From the NCBI GenBank assembly GCA_020848815.1, contig JADLHL010000073.1, positions 1 through 58,571 of the forward strand: a DNA stretch of 58,571 bases, given 5' to 3'. This document shows positions 30,383 to 40,264 of the stretch, piece after piece. Source of the stretch: Chitinophagaceae bacterium. GTDB lineage: Bacteria; Bacteroidota; Bacteroidia; Chitinophagales; Chitinophagaceae. Numbering within the stretch: the stretch's first letter is position 1; each line of letters begins with the position of its first letter. The notes beneath the pieces were generated by a model. It did no database searches, was not told the DNA's origin, and saw nothing but the letters and a program-made list of their open reading frames with translations. The position numbers and the translations under genes are program-made.

Positions 30383-33300
30383 ATGATAAAATGGGTCTAT
30401 TGGATATTAATTATTTTGGGTTGTACCACACCGTTGATGAGCGGTGCACAACTGATAGGTGGCGATGTAAACAAACCGATTAATCAGGTTTATTACATCG
30501 GCAACAATAACGTGGGTGATTATTTGCCTACGTTTACTGTTACTGCACCTGCTACCTGCGGCGGTACAGGTTCTGTACGAATTGTATGGAACGGGGGTAC
30601 TAAATCAACAACAGTTCGGCAAATAGCCCGGCACGGTGGTTTAACATTCGGGGGTACTTTAATACCAGGTTCGTCAAATAATCTTACAAGCGCCAACAGT
30701 TATACCTACACTTTTACCGGCCTCGCTCCCGGTACTTACACCTTTAGTTTATCAAGAGACCCGTATGATGATATTTTGACTACGAACAACGTAGCTGCAG
30801 GTGCCGCAGACGATTGGGCGATTGGGAATTATAATTCAATCGGTGACCAGCAACGTTGTGCCGTCATTGGCGTTATCATCATGCCAAGCACCGGAAACCT
30901 GCCTAATATTACCGCCACAGCTGAAGCTGCCACCAGTTGCATAAGTTCTGTGGGCCGCGTCGTTATCACCGGCCTTACACCAGGTACAACTTATCAATAT
31001 GCCACCTTAGTTGGTGGTACTTACACCAGCACAGGTGTAATACCAGCTTCCGGGCAGTTTACAATTAATAATCTGTATCCTGGCAATTATCCGGTTAAGA
31101 TAAGGGTGGCAGGTACCACTTGTTATCGTGAGTTGAACATTAAAGTACCAAGCCCTGTTGGGGTACCATGTTTTACTACCGATGAACTGATAGATTTTGC
31201 GCCAACTGGTACCAGCATCATTACCAATGGCAACTTTGGTACTGCTGCGGCAACCATGCCTAGTTTGGCAGGTACACCAGGTGTTACAGATTATATAGCG
31301 GTTACGATTGGCAGTGGTCAGCCACTAGACTCCAGATATGCTATTGCCCGCTCTACCGACAATGCTGATAATGGAGGTGTTGTTTCATGGAATGGCAGGT
31401 TGCGCAATTTGCAATACCCCACACAAGGCAATCACATTTTTGCCTGTTTACAAAAATCCAAAGATCATACTGGTTCTGTAACGCAGGCTGATGGTACTAC
31501 CAACGGATTTATGATGGTAGTAAATGCTCACTACAAAACAGACCGTGTACTCTTTCTCTCGAATTTGAATTTGATACAAGGCCGTACTTATCAGTTTTCT
31601 TTTTGGGCAAAAAATCTGCAGCCATTTATGCCTAAAAATAAAAACAATGGTACTGCTGATGGTGAACCCACATATCAACCTATTGTACCAAGGTTGGGCT
31701 TGGTGGTGAATGGTATTATTTATGATTATGCTGAGTTGGGATATGTAGTAGAACCTGCTGCTTATTCTTCTTCTACCTACCTCACCCAAATGGGTTGGGA
31801 ACAATTTAAAATTCGCTTTACTGCTCCGGTAAATAACAGCAATTCAAACGTGGGTATTTACAACCTCCAACAAGGTGGTTTTGGTAACGACTTTTTGATT
31901 GATGATGTGGAGTTGTATGAGATAACTTATATAGGCGATAAAGTATGGAACGACCTGAATAAAAATGGCCTGCAGGATGCCGACGAACCTGGTATGGCTA
32001 ACATTACCGTTACCCTCAACGATGCTTCAGGAAACCCAATAAAAACAACCGTTTCAGACGCTTTTGGCAACTATAAATTCAACGTGCCTTACAATACCGA
32101 TAACTATTCTGTTTCATTTATTGCACCACCAAACTACAGCTTTACTGCAAGGGTTGGTAGTGGTGCTACACAAGCAAATGATAGCGACCCAAATCCTGTA
32201 AACGGTCGCACGGCCAACTTTACACTTACGCCTGGTACCAGCCAGCGGGATATTGACTGCGGCCTCATTTTTAATACTCCTACTCAGTATGCTTCCATCG
32301 GCGATTTTGTGTGGATGGATAATGACGGCGATGGTATTCAGGATGCTGGTGAAGCAGGCGTATCTGGTGTAGTTATTTCTCTTTTCAATAGTAGTGATGT
32401 ACTGGTGGCCTCCACTATTTCAGACGCAAGGGGCTTTTACCGTTTCGACAGGGTGAATCCCGGACAATATCGTATTGGTGTTACTACCCCTCCGGGCACT
32501 ATAGTTACGCTGATAAATCAAGGTGGGAATGATGCGGTAGATAATGACATAAATACAACAGGATTATACGCTGGTCGTACAGATTTGATAACCCTCACTA
32601 CGGGTCAAACCATTTCTAATGTAGACATTGGCTTGTTTATTACCGATGCTACCCGCTACAGTATTGGCGATCGTGTATGGAACGATATCAACAATAACGG
32701 TATTCAGGAAGCTGGCGAACCAGGCATACCCAGTGTTGAGCTTTCTCTGTACAAACCCGGAGCTGATGGATTGCCCAACACCGCCGACGATATCTACATC
32801 GCTACTACCATTACTGATGGTTTTGGGGTGTACCAATTCAACGATCTGGACATTACTTATTACTTCGTGAAGTTGACGCTGCCTGCCGGATATGCTGTGG
32901 TAGCAGCCGATCAGGGAAGCAATGATTATGCAGACAACGACATTCAACCCGCTACTTTGTGCTCTCCACTTATTGGTTTTTTGGTGTGGGATTTAAACGT
33001 GTACCATGTAGATATTGGCTTGCGGCTTACCAATCCTCCTGCCAACTGGTCATCTATTGGTGATGTGGTTTGGAACGATTTAGATGCCGATGGCATACAA
33101 GATGCGAATGAGCCTTACATGCCAGCTATTACAGTTACATTGTATAATACCCTTGGCGCCGTGGTTAGCACCACTACTACCGACTCATTGGGGTATTACC
33201 GCTTTGTAAATGTGGCTCCATCAAATTATGTCTTGGGCTTTAGCAATTTGCCAAATGGTTATTTATTTAGCCTGCAAGATCGGGGTGGTAATGATAATAT

Positions 33301-35443
33301 CGACAGCGATGTAGATGCACTTACGGGGTTAACTAACTTGTTTGCACTGGCTGGTGGCGTTACCAACCTGAGTTTTGATGCAGCTATTCGCCAAGGCAAA
33401 AACCCAGGTACAGGCTCCGTCGGTAATCTGGTTTGGATAGATTTGGATGCCGATGGCGTTCAGGATGAAAATGAAACGGGTGTGTCCCATGTTACTGTCA
33501 CCCTACGTGAGGCAGGTGCTAACGGTATTTTAAATGATGCCGATGACGTATTGTACACAACCGTAACCAATGCTTTGGGTGAATATTCATTTACCAATTT
33601 GCCGTCTTCTCACAAATACCGTGTAGAGTTTAGCAATATCAATACCTCTTGGTATACACTTACTACGCTGAATGCCGGCACCGATGATAAGTACGATAGT
33701 GATGGCTTGCCATTGGTAGGAAGCACTTCTGTAACCAGTGATTTTGGCCTGGCTGAAGGCGAACAAAAAATTGACATTGCACTTGGTTTATTGCTTACTG
33801 CCAGCAGCAACAGAATAATTGGTGACCGTGTGTGGCTGGACCTGAATTTGAACGGTATGCAAGAGGCAGGAGAACAAAGAGGTATACCCGGTGTAACCGT
33901 GGACCTGCTGGATGTAGGCGGTAATCTGGTGACCATTGGTGGCAAAAGAGTACAAACAACCACCAACAGAAGCGGTTACTATCGTTTTTATGGATTGGCC
34001 GATGGTACATACTTTCCAAGATTCAGCAACTTGCCTGCGGGCTTTATGCTTTCTCCAATTGACCAGGGTGGCAATGATCTTATTGATAGTGACGTGAATG
34101 GTGTAAATGGCCGTGTTACTGTTGGTTTGCCAATTACATCTGTAGCTCGTACCAATTATACCGCCGATTTGGGTGTTATTCCTCTGGCTAGCTATATAGG
34201 CGACTATGTATGGAACGATTTGAATGGCGATGGTATACAAGAAGCCGGCGAACCAGGCTTGGCAGGCGTAACCGTTACATTATATAGCGATATGGGAACA
34301 CCGTTGGGTTCAACTGTTACTGATGCTGCTGGTAAATATTATTTCTTCAATGTACCGGCCGGTAATTATACCATGGGTTATAGTACCTACCCAACCATAA
34401 TGGAGTTTACATTGCAAGAGGCTGCTCCCGCTGCTAATGGTAGCGATGTAAGCCGAACCACTGGTCGCACCAATGTATTTACAGTTGTATCTGGTGTAAA
34501 TAATATTGATGTGGATGCTGGCCTTCGTGCATCATTCATTGGTCGTGTGGGAGATTATGTGTGGGACGACTACGATCAGGATGGCATACAAGATGCTAAT
34601 GAGCCGGGCGTAGCAGGCATTACCGTGCAACTCATTAATCTAAACACAGGACAGGTAATAGGTGAAGCCGTTACAAAAGGCAATGGCTTCTTCCAATTCT
34701 TTACTGTACCAATTGATGTACCACTAAGAGCCATTTTTGCCAATGCCATAGCCAACTTTACCGTAGCCAATCAGGGCAATGGAAGTAACGACAGCAAAGT
34801 GGATGCCAGCGGTGTAACCATCAGCAACTTTACGCTGCCATACGCTTCCGGTATTTACAACATTGATGCTGGCTTAATCAGGCCTCCGGGTGCACTGCCT
34901 GTAAAAGGTTTGACACTTAGTGCCAGCAAACAACAAGAGCATGTAAACCTTACCTGGAAAACAATATGGGAAGCCAACACACAAACTTGTGTGATAGAAA
35001 GAAGTACGAACGGGCAAACCTTTACCCGCATTGCAGAAATGCCAGCTGTGGGAAATAGCAACAATGGCCACCAGTACTATTTCATCGACCGGAATGTACC
35101 TGCCGGCAGCTTGTATTACAGAATACGGGTAATGGATAAAGATGACAAGTCGCTTACTTCTAACATAGCAGTGGTGAGTAGCAATATAGCAGTAGCTACA
35201 ACGGTATACCCCAACCCCGTGCATCAGCAACTGTATGTAAGCTTACCACAAAAAGGACTCTATCAGGTACGCCTGATGAACACTGCCGGACAAACGGTGT
35301 ACAGCCAAACGGTTGACGGCAGCCAGGGGGGCGCTACACATGCAATTACCCGGAAGCATTGGCCTGCCGGTGTATATCGGTTGGTGATCGCCGACACATC
35401 AGGAAAAACAGGAAGCAGTGTCTTCAATGTCATGTTCGATTGA
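30383..35443 (+). CDS. Giant SdrD B-like repeat surface protein with T9SS sorting tail
   Basis: Signal peptide; eight IGDxVWxDxxxxGxQxxxE...VTVTLY repeats; C-term TTVYPNPVHQQLYVSL...WPAGVYRLVI. Confidence 0.92.
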   Translation: MIKWVYWILIILGCTTPLMSGAQLIGGDVNKPINQVYYIGNNNVGDYLPTFTVTAPATCGGTGSVRIVWNGGTKSTTVRQIARHGGLTFGGTLIPGSSNNLTSANSYTYTFTGLAPGTYTFSLSRDPYDDILTTNNVAAGAADDWAIGNYNSIGDQQRCAVIGVIIMPSTGNLPNITATAEAATSCISSVGRVVITGLTPGTTYQYATLVGGTYTSTGVIPASGQFTINNLYPGNYPVKIRVAGTTCYRELNIKVPSPVGVPCFTTDELIDFAPTGTSIITNGNFGTAAATMPSLAGTPGVTDYIAVTIGSGQPLDSRYAIARSTDNADNGGVVSWNGRLRNLQYPTQGNHIFACLQKSKDHTGSVTQADGTTNGFMMVVNAHYKTDRVLFLSNLNLIQGRTYQFSFWAKNLQPFMPKNKNNGTADGEPTYQPIVPRLGLVVNGIIYDYAELGYVVEPAAYSSSTYLTQMGWEQFKIRFTAPVNNSNSNVGIYNLQQGGFGNDFLIDDVELYEITYIGDKVWNDLNKNGLQDADEPGMANITVTLNDASGNPIKTTVSDAFGNYKFNVPYNTDNYSVSFIAPPNYSFTARVGSGATQANDSDPNPVNGRTANFTLTPGTSQRDIDCGLIFNTPTQYASIGDFVWMDNDGDGIQDAGEAGVSGVVISLFNSSDVLVASTISDARGFYRFDRVNPGQYRIGVTTPPGTIVTLINQGGNDAVDNDINTTGLYAGRTDLITLTTGQTISNVDIGLFITDATRYSIGDRVWNDINNNGIQEAGEPGIPSVELSLYKPGADGLPNTADDIYIATTITDGFGVYQFNDLDITYYFVKLTLPAGYAVVAADQGSNDYADNDIQPATLCSPLIGFLVWDLNVYHVDIGLRLTNPPANWSSIGDVVWNDLDADGIQDANEPYMPAITVTLYNTLGAVVSTTTTDSLGYYRFVNVAPSNYVLGFSNLPNGYLFSLQDRGGNDNIDSDVDALTGLTNLFALAGGVTNLSFDAAIRQGKNPGTGSVGNLVWIDLDADGVQDENETGVSHVTVTLREAGANGILNDADDVLYTTVTNALGEYSFTNLPSSHKYRVEFSNINTSWYTLTTLNAGTDDKYDSDGLPLVGSTSVTSDFGLAEGEQKIDIALGLLLTASSNRIIGDRVWLDLNLNGMQEAGEQRGIPGVTVDLLDVGGNLVTIGGKRVQTTTNRSGYYRFYGLADGTYFPRFSNLPAGFMLSPIDQGGNDLIDSDVNGVNGRVTVGLPITSVARTNYTADLGVIPLASYIGDYVWNDLNGDGIQEAGEPGLAGVTVTLYSDMGTPLGSTVTDAAGKYYFFNVPAGNYTMGYSTYPTIMEFTLQEAAPAANGSDVSRTTGRTNVFTVVSGVNNIDVDAGLRASFIGRVGDYVWDDYDQDGIQDANEPGVAGITVQLINLNTGQVIGEAVTKGNGFFQFFTVPIDVPLRAIFANAIANFTVANQGNGSNDSKVDASGVTISNFTLPYASGIYNIDAGLIRPPGALPVKGLTLSASKQQEHVNLTWKTIWEANTQTCVIERSTNGQTFTRIAEMPAVGNSNNGHQYYFIDRNVPAGSLYYRIRVMDKDDKSLTSNIAVVSSNIAVATTVYPNPVHQQLYVSLPQKGLYQVRLMNTAGQTVYSQTVDGSQGGATHAITRKHWPAGVYRLVIADTSGKTGSSVFNVMFD
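31930..34880 (+). repeat. Eight tandem SdrD-B-type domain repeats (coding)
   Basis: Repeat starts near 31931, 32294, 32660, 33052, 33416, 33814, 34192, 34543. Confidence 0.88.
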
Positions 35444-35482
35444 TGATTCCTCATCGCCGTCACGCTTACCCCCCAAATTACA

Positions 35483-35509
35483 AATGGCTGCCCATGCGGG
35501 CAGCCATAT
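35483..35509 (+). terminator. Terminator-like stem-loop after giant surface protein
   Basis: tggctgccc-atgc-gggcagcca. Confidence 0.55.
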
Positions 35510-35633
35510 TGTTGCAGTTAGTGTTGATTGACCCATATATGACCAGCCACAATTCCTGAGTGCTGCACCATTATTAAATTTTTTTCTTTCAGAAATAATT
35601 GAAAGTTTAGAATGATTACTGTAGTTTTATGTC

Positions 35634-36140
35634 ATGCAATTAGCAGATGCCAAAAATCAATTTGTAGCCGCCTGGGGAAGCTTCGGCAGCAACTGGGGAA
35701 TTAACCGAACTATGGCTCAAATTCATGCATACCTATTGGTGAGTACGCAGCCGCAAAGCACCGAAGACATTATGCAACAACTGAGTGTGAGCCGGGGAAA
35801 TGCCAATATGAACATCCGGGAGCTCATTAATTGGGGGTTGGTAGACAGGGTAGTGGTGCATGGCGAACGCAAGGAATATTTTCAGGCAGAAAAAGATATT
35901 TGGAAAGTGGCCCGCATTATTGTCAGGGAACGGAAAAAGCGGGAACTGGAGCCCATGCTCAAGTTTATTGAAAGCCTGCAGCAGGTAAACGAAGGTGGTA
36001 CCGAAGCCGACATACAGGCATTTCAACAGACCATGGAAGGCATTCGCAAATTTGGCCGCCAAACAGACCAAGCTATGGAAGCCATGCTAAAAGCAGAGGA
36101 AAGCTGGCTGGTGAGCACCTTACTCAAGCTGGTGAAGTAA
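35634..36140 (+). CDS. GbsR/MarR-type transcriptional regulator
   Basis: GSNWGINRTMAQIHAYLLVSTQPQSTEDIMQQLSVSRGNANMNIRELINWGLV. Confidence 0.9.
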   Translation: MQLADAKNQFVAAWGSFGSNWGINRTMAQIHAYLLVSTQPQSTEDIMQQLSVSRGNANMNIRELINWGLVDRVVVHGERKEYFQAEKDIWKVARIIVRERKKRELEPMLKFIESLQQVNEGGTEADIQAFQQTMEGIRKFGRQTDQAMEAMLKAEESWLVSTLLKLVK

Positions 36141-36151
36141 ACAAGAAAGGC

Positions 36152-36176
36152 AAGGAGGGAAACCTCCTTTTTATAG
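36152..36176 (+). terminator. Terminator-like stem-loop
   Basis: aaggagg-gaaa-cctcctttttat. Confidence 0.55.
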
Positions 36177-36220
36177 AATTATAAGTTTCAATAATTTCTG
36201 AAAATATAAATAATTCAATC

Positions 36221-36592
36221 ATGAAAATGCTGCACAAAATTGACTACTACGGACAGCTGTTGCTCTATGCCATCATAGCTGTGCTCATGCTTTGGAAAAT
36301 CGATTATTTCTATTCGGCCTATCTGCTGATGGGTGGCTGGCAACTGCTGAGTGTGCTGTTGCATTTGCCCAACCGGTCGTCTTTCATCCTGTCAAAACAG
36401 CGGCAATATTATCAGTGGGTTTTACTTGCCATCATCATCATTTTTCTGGCAGGTATCATTTTACCTGTGCTGGTATGGTTTGGCCTCATGTTACTCATGT
36501 ATGTTTCACCAGTACTCGCAGTTTGGTACACCATCATCACCCGAATAGAATACATGCACAACTATCGCCGCCAGCTCATCCCCACTCACTAA
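36221..36592 (+). CDS. Small integral membrane protein
   Basis: 123 aa, several hydrophobic segments. Confidence 0.65.
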   Translation: MKMLHKIDYYGQLLLYAIIAVLMLWKIDYFYSAYLLMGGWQLLSVLLHLPNRSSFILSKQRQYYQWVLLAIIIIFLAGIILPVLVWFGLMLLMYVSPVLAVWYTIITRIEYMHNYRRQLIPTH

Positions 36593-36622
36593 CATATCTG
36601 TTCACCTTTCAAATTTTTCACT

Positions 36623-37396
36623 ATGTCAGCAATACAATATCAGTTACTCTACGATGCCGATTGCCCGCTTTGTGTATGGTATACCGGCTACTTCAAAAAA
36701 CATGGCTATTTACAACCCGCAGAAGTAGTACCCATGCAGCAGGCTAACCTGCAACAATTACCGGGCCTTCACCGCCAAAAAATGACCAATGAAATTCCGT
36801 TGGTAAATATTGCACAACAGTCTGTGCGTTATGGTACCGATGCTATCATTACAGTTATTGCTAAAAAGCATCCCATCCTGGCTAAAATAGCCTCCTGGAA
36901 AGCGTTTCAGCCATTCATTAAAACCTTATACAGCTTCATTTCTTACAACCGGAAAGTAATCACCGGCACCTTGCCTTCTTGTAGCTACATGACTTGTGCA
37001 CCTGCATTTCATTTACTGTACCGCATGGCTTTTGTTGTGTTGATGCAGCTGCTCATGAGTTCGGTTTTTATATCTGGAATTGTTACAGGTTTTGACATCC
37101 CGTTTACCCTGCATGCAGGCTGGTGGATGCTGGCCGTATCTGCTATAATGTGCATCGTTTTTTTCTTGCCACAAAAGCTGCAGCAGTTGTGGATGGAAAT
37201 ATTCGGTCAAATAACCATGTGGTTGTTGTTGACTTCAGTAGGTGGTTGGTTGCTGGGCAATGTGCAGCAGTATTTGCAAAAGCCATGGTTAACAGCAATA
37301 GTAGGCACCTTTTACTTTTTACAATTGCTTTGGCCACAAAGCAAACAGCGCTGGCAATATGTACAACTGCAAATCAGCATGTATAAAAATAAATAG
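36623..37396 (+). CDS. DCC1-like thiol-disulfide oxidoreductase (DUF393) with C-terminal TM domain
   Basis: LLYDADCPLCVWYTGYFKKHG; later ~4 hydrophobic segments. Confidence 0.82.
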   Translation: MSAIQYQLLYDADCPLCVWYTGYFKKHGYLQPAEVVPMQQANLQQLPGLHRQKMTNEIPLVNIAQQSVRYGTDAIITVIAKKHPILAKIASWKAFQPFIKTLYSFISYNRKVITGTLPSCSYMTCAPAFHLLYRMAFVVLMQLLMSSVFISGIVTGFDIPFTLHAGWWMLAVSAIMCIVFFLPQKLQQLWMEIFGQITMWLLLTSVGGWLLGNVQQYLQKPWLTAIVGTFYFLQLLWPQSKQRWQYVQLQISMYKNK

Positions 37397-37426
37397 CCAA
37401 TGGTGCATCCATAGTATTTTTAACCC

Positions 37427-37795
37427 ATGAGTGAGAGCAAAAAAACGGTGATCATAGGCGCTTCAGACAACAGCAACAGGTATAGTTATATTGCAGCCAA
37501 CCGATTGGTGGCGCATGGCCACGAAGTTGTGCCCATTGGTATAAAAAAAGGCAGGGTAGCAGGGCTCGATATCATTACCGAACATCCGGCGCTGGAGGCG
37601 GTTGATACCATTACGATGTACATCAATCCACAGCGCCAGCCGGCTTACTACGATTACATATTGAGTTTGCATCCCAAGCGGGTAATTTTTAACCCCGGTA
37701 CAGAAAACGACGAACTGGAGGAAATGCTGCAACAGCAGGGCATACAAACCATGGAAGCCTGCACCCTCGTTATGCTGAGTACCGGGCAGTTTTAA
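37427..37795 (+). CDS. CoA-binding domain protein
   Basis: KTVIIGASDNSNRYSYIAANRLVAHGHEVVPIGIKKG...VIFNPGTENDELEEMLQQQGI. Confidence 0.88.
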   Translation: MSESKKTVIIGASDNSNRYSYIAANRLVAHGHEVVPIGIKKGRVAGLDIITEHPALEAVDTITMYINPQRQPAYYDYILSLHPKRVIFNPGTENDELEEMLQQQGIQTMEACTLVMLSTGQF

Positions 37796-37898
37796 TCAGG
37801 TTATTCACTCAATGCATGGGAAATTGTTCATAAAAGCATGACAAACATTGATGCGGGCAAAGGCTGTTCAACAGTAACTTTAAAAAACCCCTTCAAGT

Positions 37899-38372
37899 AT
37901 GCGTTGGAGAAAATTCAATGGCGAAACCATTAGCCTTCCCATTAAGCAGGCAGTGGAAGACGCCATCAAAAGAGAAAACGCTTTGGGCAACAAGCTCAAG
38001 GTGTGCATTGGTACCGATAGTCAGGTAAAAGGCATCGATACAGAATTTGCCACGGTCATTGTATTTCTGCGGGAACGTAGCGGTGGATTTATGTTCATTC
38101 ACAATGAAAGAACCACACAAAAATTCAGCATTAAAGAACGCATGTTGGTAGAAGTAGCCAAGAGCATTGAAATTGCTTATGAGCTCTGCGACCTGTTTAC
38201 CCAATACGAGGTAGATATGGAAGTACATGCCGACATCAACACCAATCCTAGTTTTAAAAGCAACGAAGCACTGCGGGAGGCCATGGGTTATATACTGGGC
38301 ATGGGCTTTGCTTTCAAAGCCAAACCCGAAGCCTTTGCCAGCAGTAGCTGCGCCAATAAAGTGGTGAATTAA
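37899..38372 (+). CDS. YkuK-family RNase H-like protein
   Basis: VCIGTDSQVKGIDTEFATVIVFLRE...VDMEVHADINTNPSFKSNEALREAMGYILGMGFAFKAKPEAFASSSCAN. Confidence 0.83.
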   Translation: MRWRKFNGETISLPIKQAVEDAIKRENALGNKLKVCIGTDSQVKGIDTEFATVIVFLRERSGGFMFIHNERTTQKFSIKERMLVEVAKSIEIAYELCDLFTQYEVDMEVHADINTNPSFKSNEALREAMGYILGMGFAFKAKPEAFASSSCANKVVN

Positions 38373-38412
38373 AAAAGCGGGACTGTAGCAATTACAGTCC
38401 CGCTTTTCTTTT
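38371..38412. terminator. Terminator between convergent genes
   Basis: aaaaaagcgggactgta-gcaat-tacagtcccgctttt. Confidence 0.75.
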
Positions 38413-38425
38413 CGTGCTTTTTTGA

Positions 38426-38887
38426 TTAGTTGTTTACACCGGGTATCAATTTGTAGATGTACACGGTGGCAGCATCGTCTGCATCTATTTTGTATTTATG
38501 CAGGGTGGTGGCATCGCCATCGGGAGCTACCAGTACATGAAAAACCTGCATGCCAGGCACACCCCTGTACCCTTTGCTGTATTCAGGATATTGCAGCTTC
38601 ATTTTTTCTCCTTTAGCTCCTATTTCATGCACCAGCATTCTACGGGTAGTTTTGCTGTCTGTTTTATAGGCAAAAGCAATCACATATTTGTTGCCGCCTG
38701 TAAGTTCTAATACAGGCTTTTGAGTATCCTTTACAAACATTCGTTCTACATTGCCAAACCGCTTCATACTGGCTTCCAGCCTGGTTTGTACCTTGCTTGG
38801 TGCAGGTATAAATTGTTGAGCCAATGCGGCATTCATGATAAGCCCGGCTATCAGCAAACTAAGCAGCTGTTTCATACTGGAAGACAA
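38426..38887 (-). CDS. Hypothetical exported protein
   Basis: 153 aa with signal peptide (MKQLLSLLIAGLIMNAALAQ). Confidence 0.6.
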   Translation of the reverse strand: MSSSMKQLLSLLIAGLIMNAALAQQFIPAPSKVQTRLEASMKRFGNVERMFVKDTQKPVLELTGGNKYVIAFAYKTDSKTTRRMLVHEIGAKGEKMKLQYPEYSKGYRGVPGMQVFHVLVAPDGDATTLHKYKIDADDAATVYIYKLIPGVNN

Positions 38888-38910
38888 TTAGTGTAGCACT
38901 AGACTAGTGG

Positions 38911-39543
38911 TTACTTCGAAACAGATTTCAAAATGCCCTGCACATAATCCAGAATTTCTGTTTTGCCACTTTTGTCGTTACTGCTGCTAATGAAAAAAGC
39001 AGGCAACGCTTCCCAATTTTCCCGAAGGGCAGCGGCAAATGCTTCCACATTTCGCTGCAGTCCGCCGGGTTTCATTTTATCTGCCTTTGTAAACACAATG
39101 GCAAAAGGCAACTGCCATTCACCCATCTGGTTCACAAATTCAAGGTCGATAGCTTGTGGCTCGTGGCGGCTGTCTATCAGTACAAAAGTGGTGAGCAGGT
39201 TTTCTCTTTTGCGCAGGTAGTCTTCAATCATTTTGCCCCAGCTCTTGCGGTTCTTTTGGCTCACTTTGGCATAGCCATAGCCGGGCAAATCTACCATGTA
39301 CCATTCCGCTACCGATTTCGCTGTCGCACTGTTGCGGCTCTTTACCACAAAGTGGTTAATCATTTGTGTTTTGCCCGGTGCGGCCGATGTTTTGGCCAGC
39401 CGTTGTTGGCCCGTAAGCATGTTCAGCAAAGAACTTTTGCCCACGTTGCTGCGGCCAATAAAAGCGAACTCTGGCTTATCTCCCGCAGGGCATTGTGCTA
39501 CTTCGGGTCTGCTAATCAGGTAGCTGGCATTAATGATTTCCAT
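38911..39543 (-). CDS. engB: Ribosome biogenesis GTP-binding protein EngB/YsxC
   Basis: FAFIGRSNVGKSSLLNMLTG, KTQMINHF, DLPGYGYA, TKADK. Confidence 0.95.
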   Translation of the reverse strand: MEIINASYLISRPEVAQCPAGDKPEFAFIGRSNVGKSSLLNMLTGQQRLAKTSAAPGKTQMINHFVVKSRNSATAKSVAEWYMVDLPGYGYAKVSQKNRKSWGKMIEDYLRKRENLLTTFVLIDSRHEPQAIDLEFVNQMGEWQLPFAIVFTKADKMKPGGLQRNVEAFAAALRENWEALPAFFISSSNDKSGKTEILDYVQGILKSVSK

Positions 39544-39612
39544 AGTCGGCAAAAATAGCCATTCTGAAGCGGATGGCTCTGGCAACCCTTTTCCTGATTA
39601 ATTTGCCCACTT

Positions 39613-40065
39613 ATGAGAGTAGTGATACAACGGGTAACCGAAGCCAGCGTAGCGGTGGAGGAAAACGTAACCGGACAAATAGGATTGGGCCTGCTGGTGT
39701 TGGTAGGCGTAGAAGATGCCGACACCGCAGAAGACCTGCAATGGATGTGCAACAAAATAGTGAACCTCCGCATTTTTGATGATGCCGGTAAAGTACCCAA
39801 CCTGTCGGTAAAAGACGTGGATGGCGGCATCTTGCTCATCAGCCAGTTCACCCTGCATGCGGCTACCAAAAAGGGCAACCGGCCTTCGTACATCCGGGCC
39901 AGCAAACCCGACTTTGCCAAACCGATGTACGAAAAAATGATAGCGCAACTCAGCACCGAATTGGGCAAGCCCGTGGCCACCGGCATCTTTGGTGCCGATA
40001 TGAAAGTGCAGCTCCTCAACGACGGCCCGCTGACGATTGTCATTGATTCAAAAAACAAAGAGTGA
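39613..40065 (+). CDS. dtd: D-aminoacyl-tRNA deacylase
   Basis: MRVVIQRVTEASVAVEENVTGQIGLGLLVLVGVE; ISQFTLHA; 150 aa. Confidence 0.95.
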   Translation: MRVVIQRVTEASVAVEENVTGQIGLGLLVLVGVEDADTAEDLQWMCNKIVNLRIFDDAGKVPNLSVKDVDGGILLISQFTLHAATKKGNRPSYIRASKPDFAKPMYEKMIAQLSTELGKPVATGIFGADMKVQLLNDGPLTIVIDSKNKE

Positions 40066-40078
40066 GTAAAGAAAGAAA

Positions 40079-40202
40079 GTCCGGAAGTCCGGAAGACGGG
40101 AGTCCGTAGTCGGATAGTCGTAGTTTCTCCCCTCTTGGGAGGGGTGGCCTTTAGGCCGGGGTGGGTGATTAGTCCGAAAGTCCGAAAGTCCGAAAGACCG
40201 GA
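40079..40202 (+). repeat. GTCCG(g/a)AA octamer repeats and palindromes 3' of dtd
   Basis: gtccggaa x2 at 40079; cccctc-ttgg-gagggg at 40129-40144; ggcctttaggcc; gtccgaaa x3 at 40172-40195. Confidence 0.65.
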
Positions 40203-40264
40203 GTACGAAGCCTTCCCCCTAACAACCACTAACTATCAACTAACATCTAACATCTATCATCAAT

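Noticed and set aside
39516-40229. 237-aa ORF antisense to dtd and through the GTCCG array
   Set aside because: Covers dtd in antisense and the tandem repeats; repeats generate the peptide.
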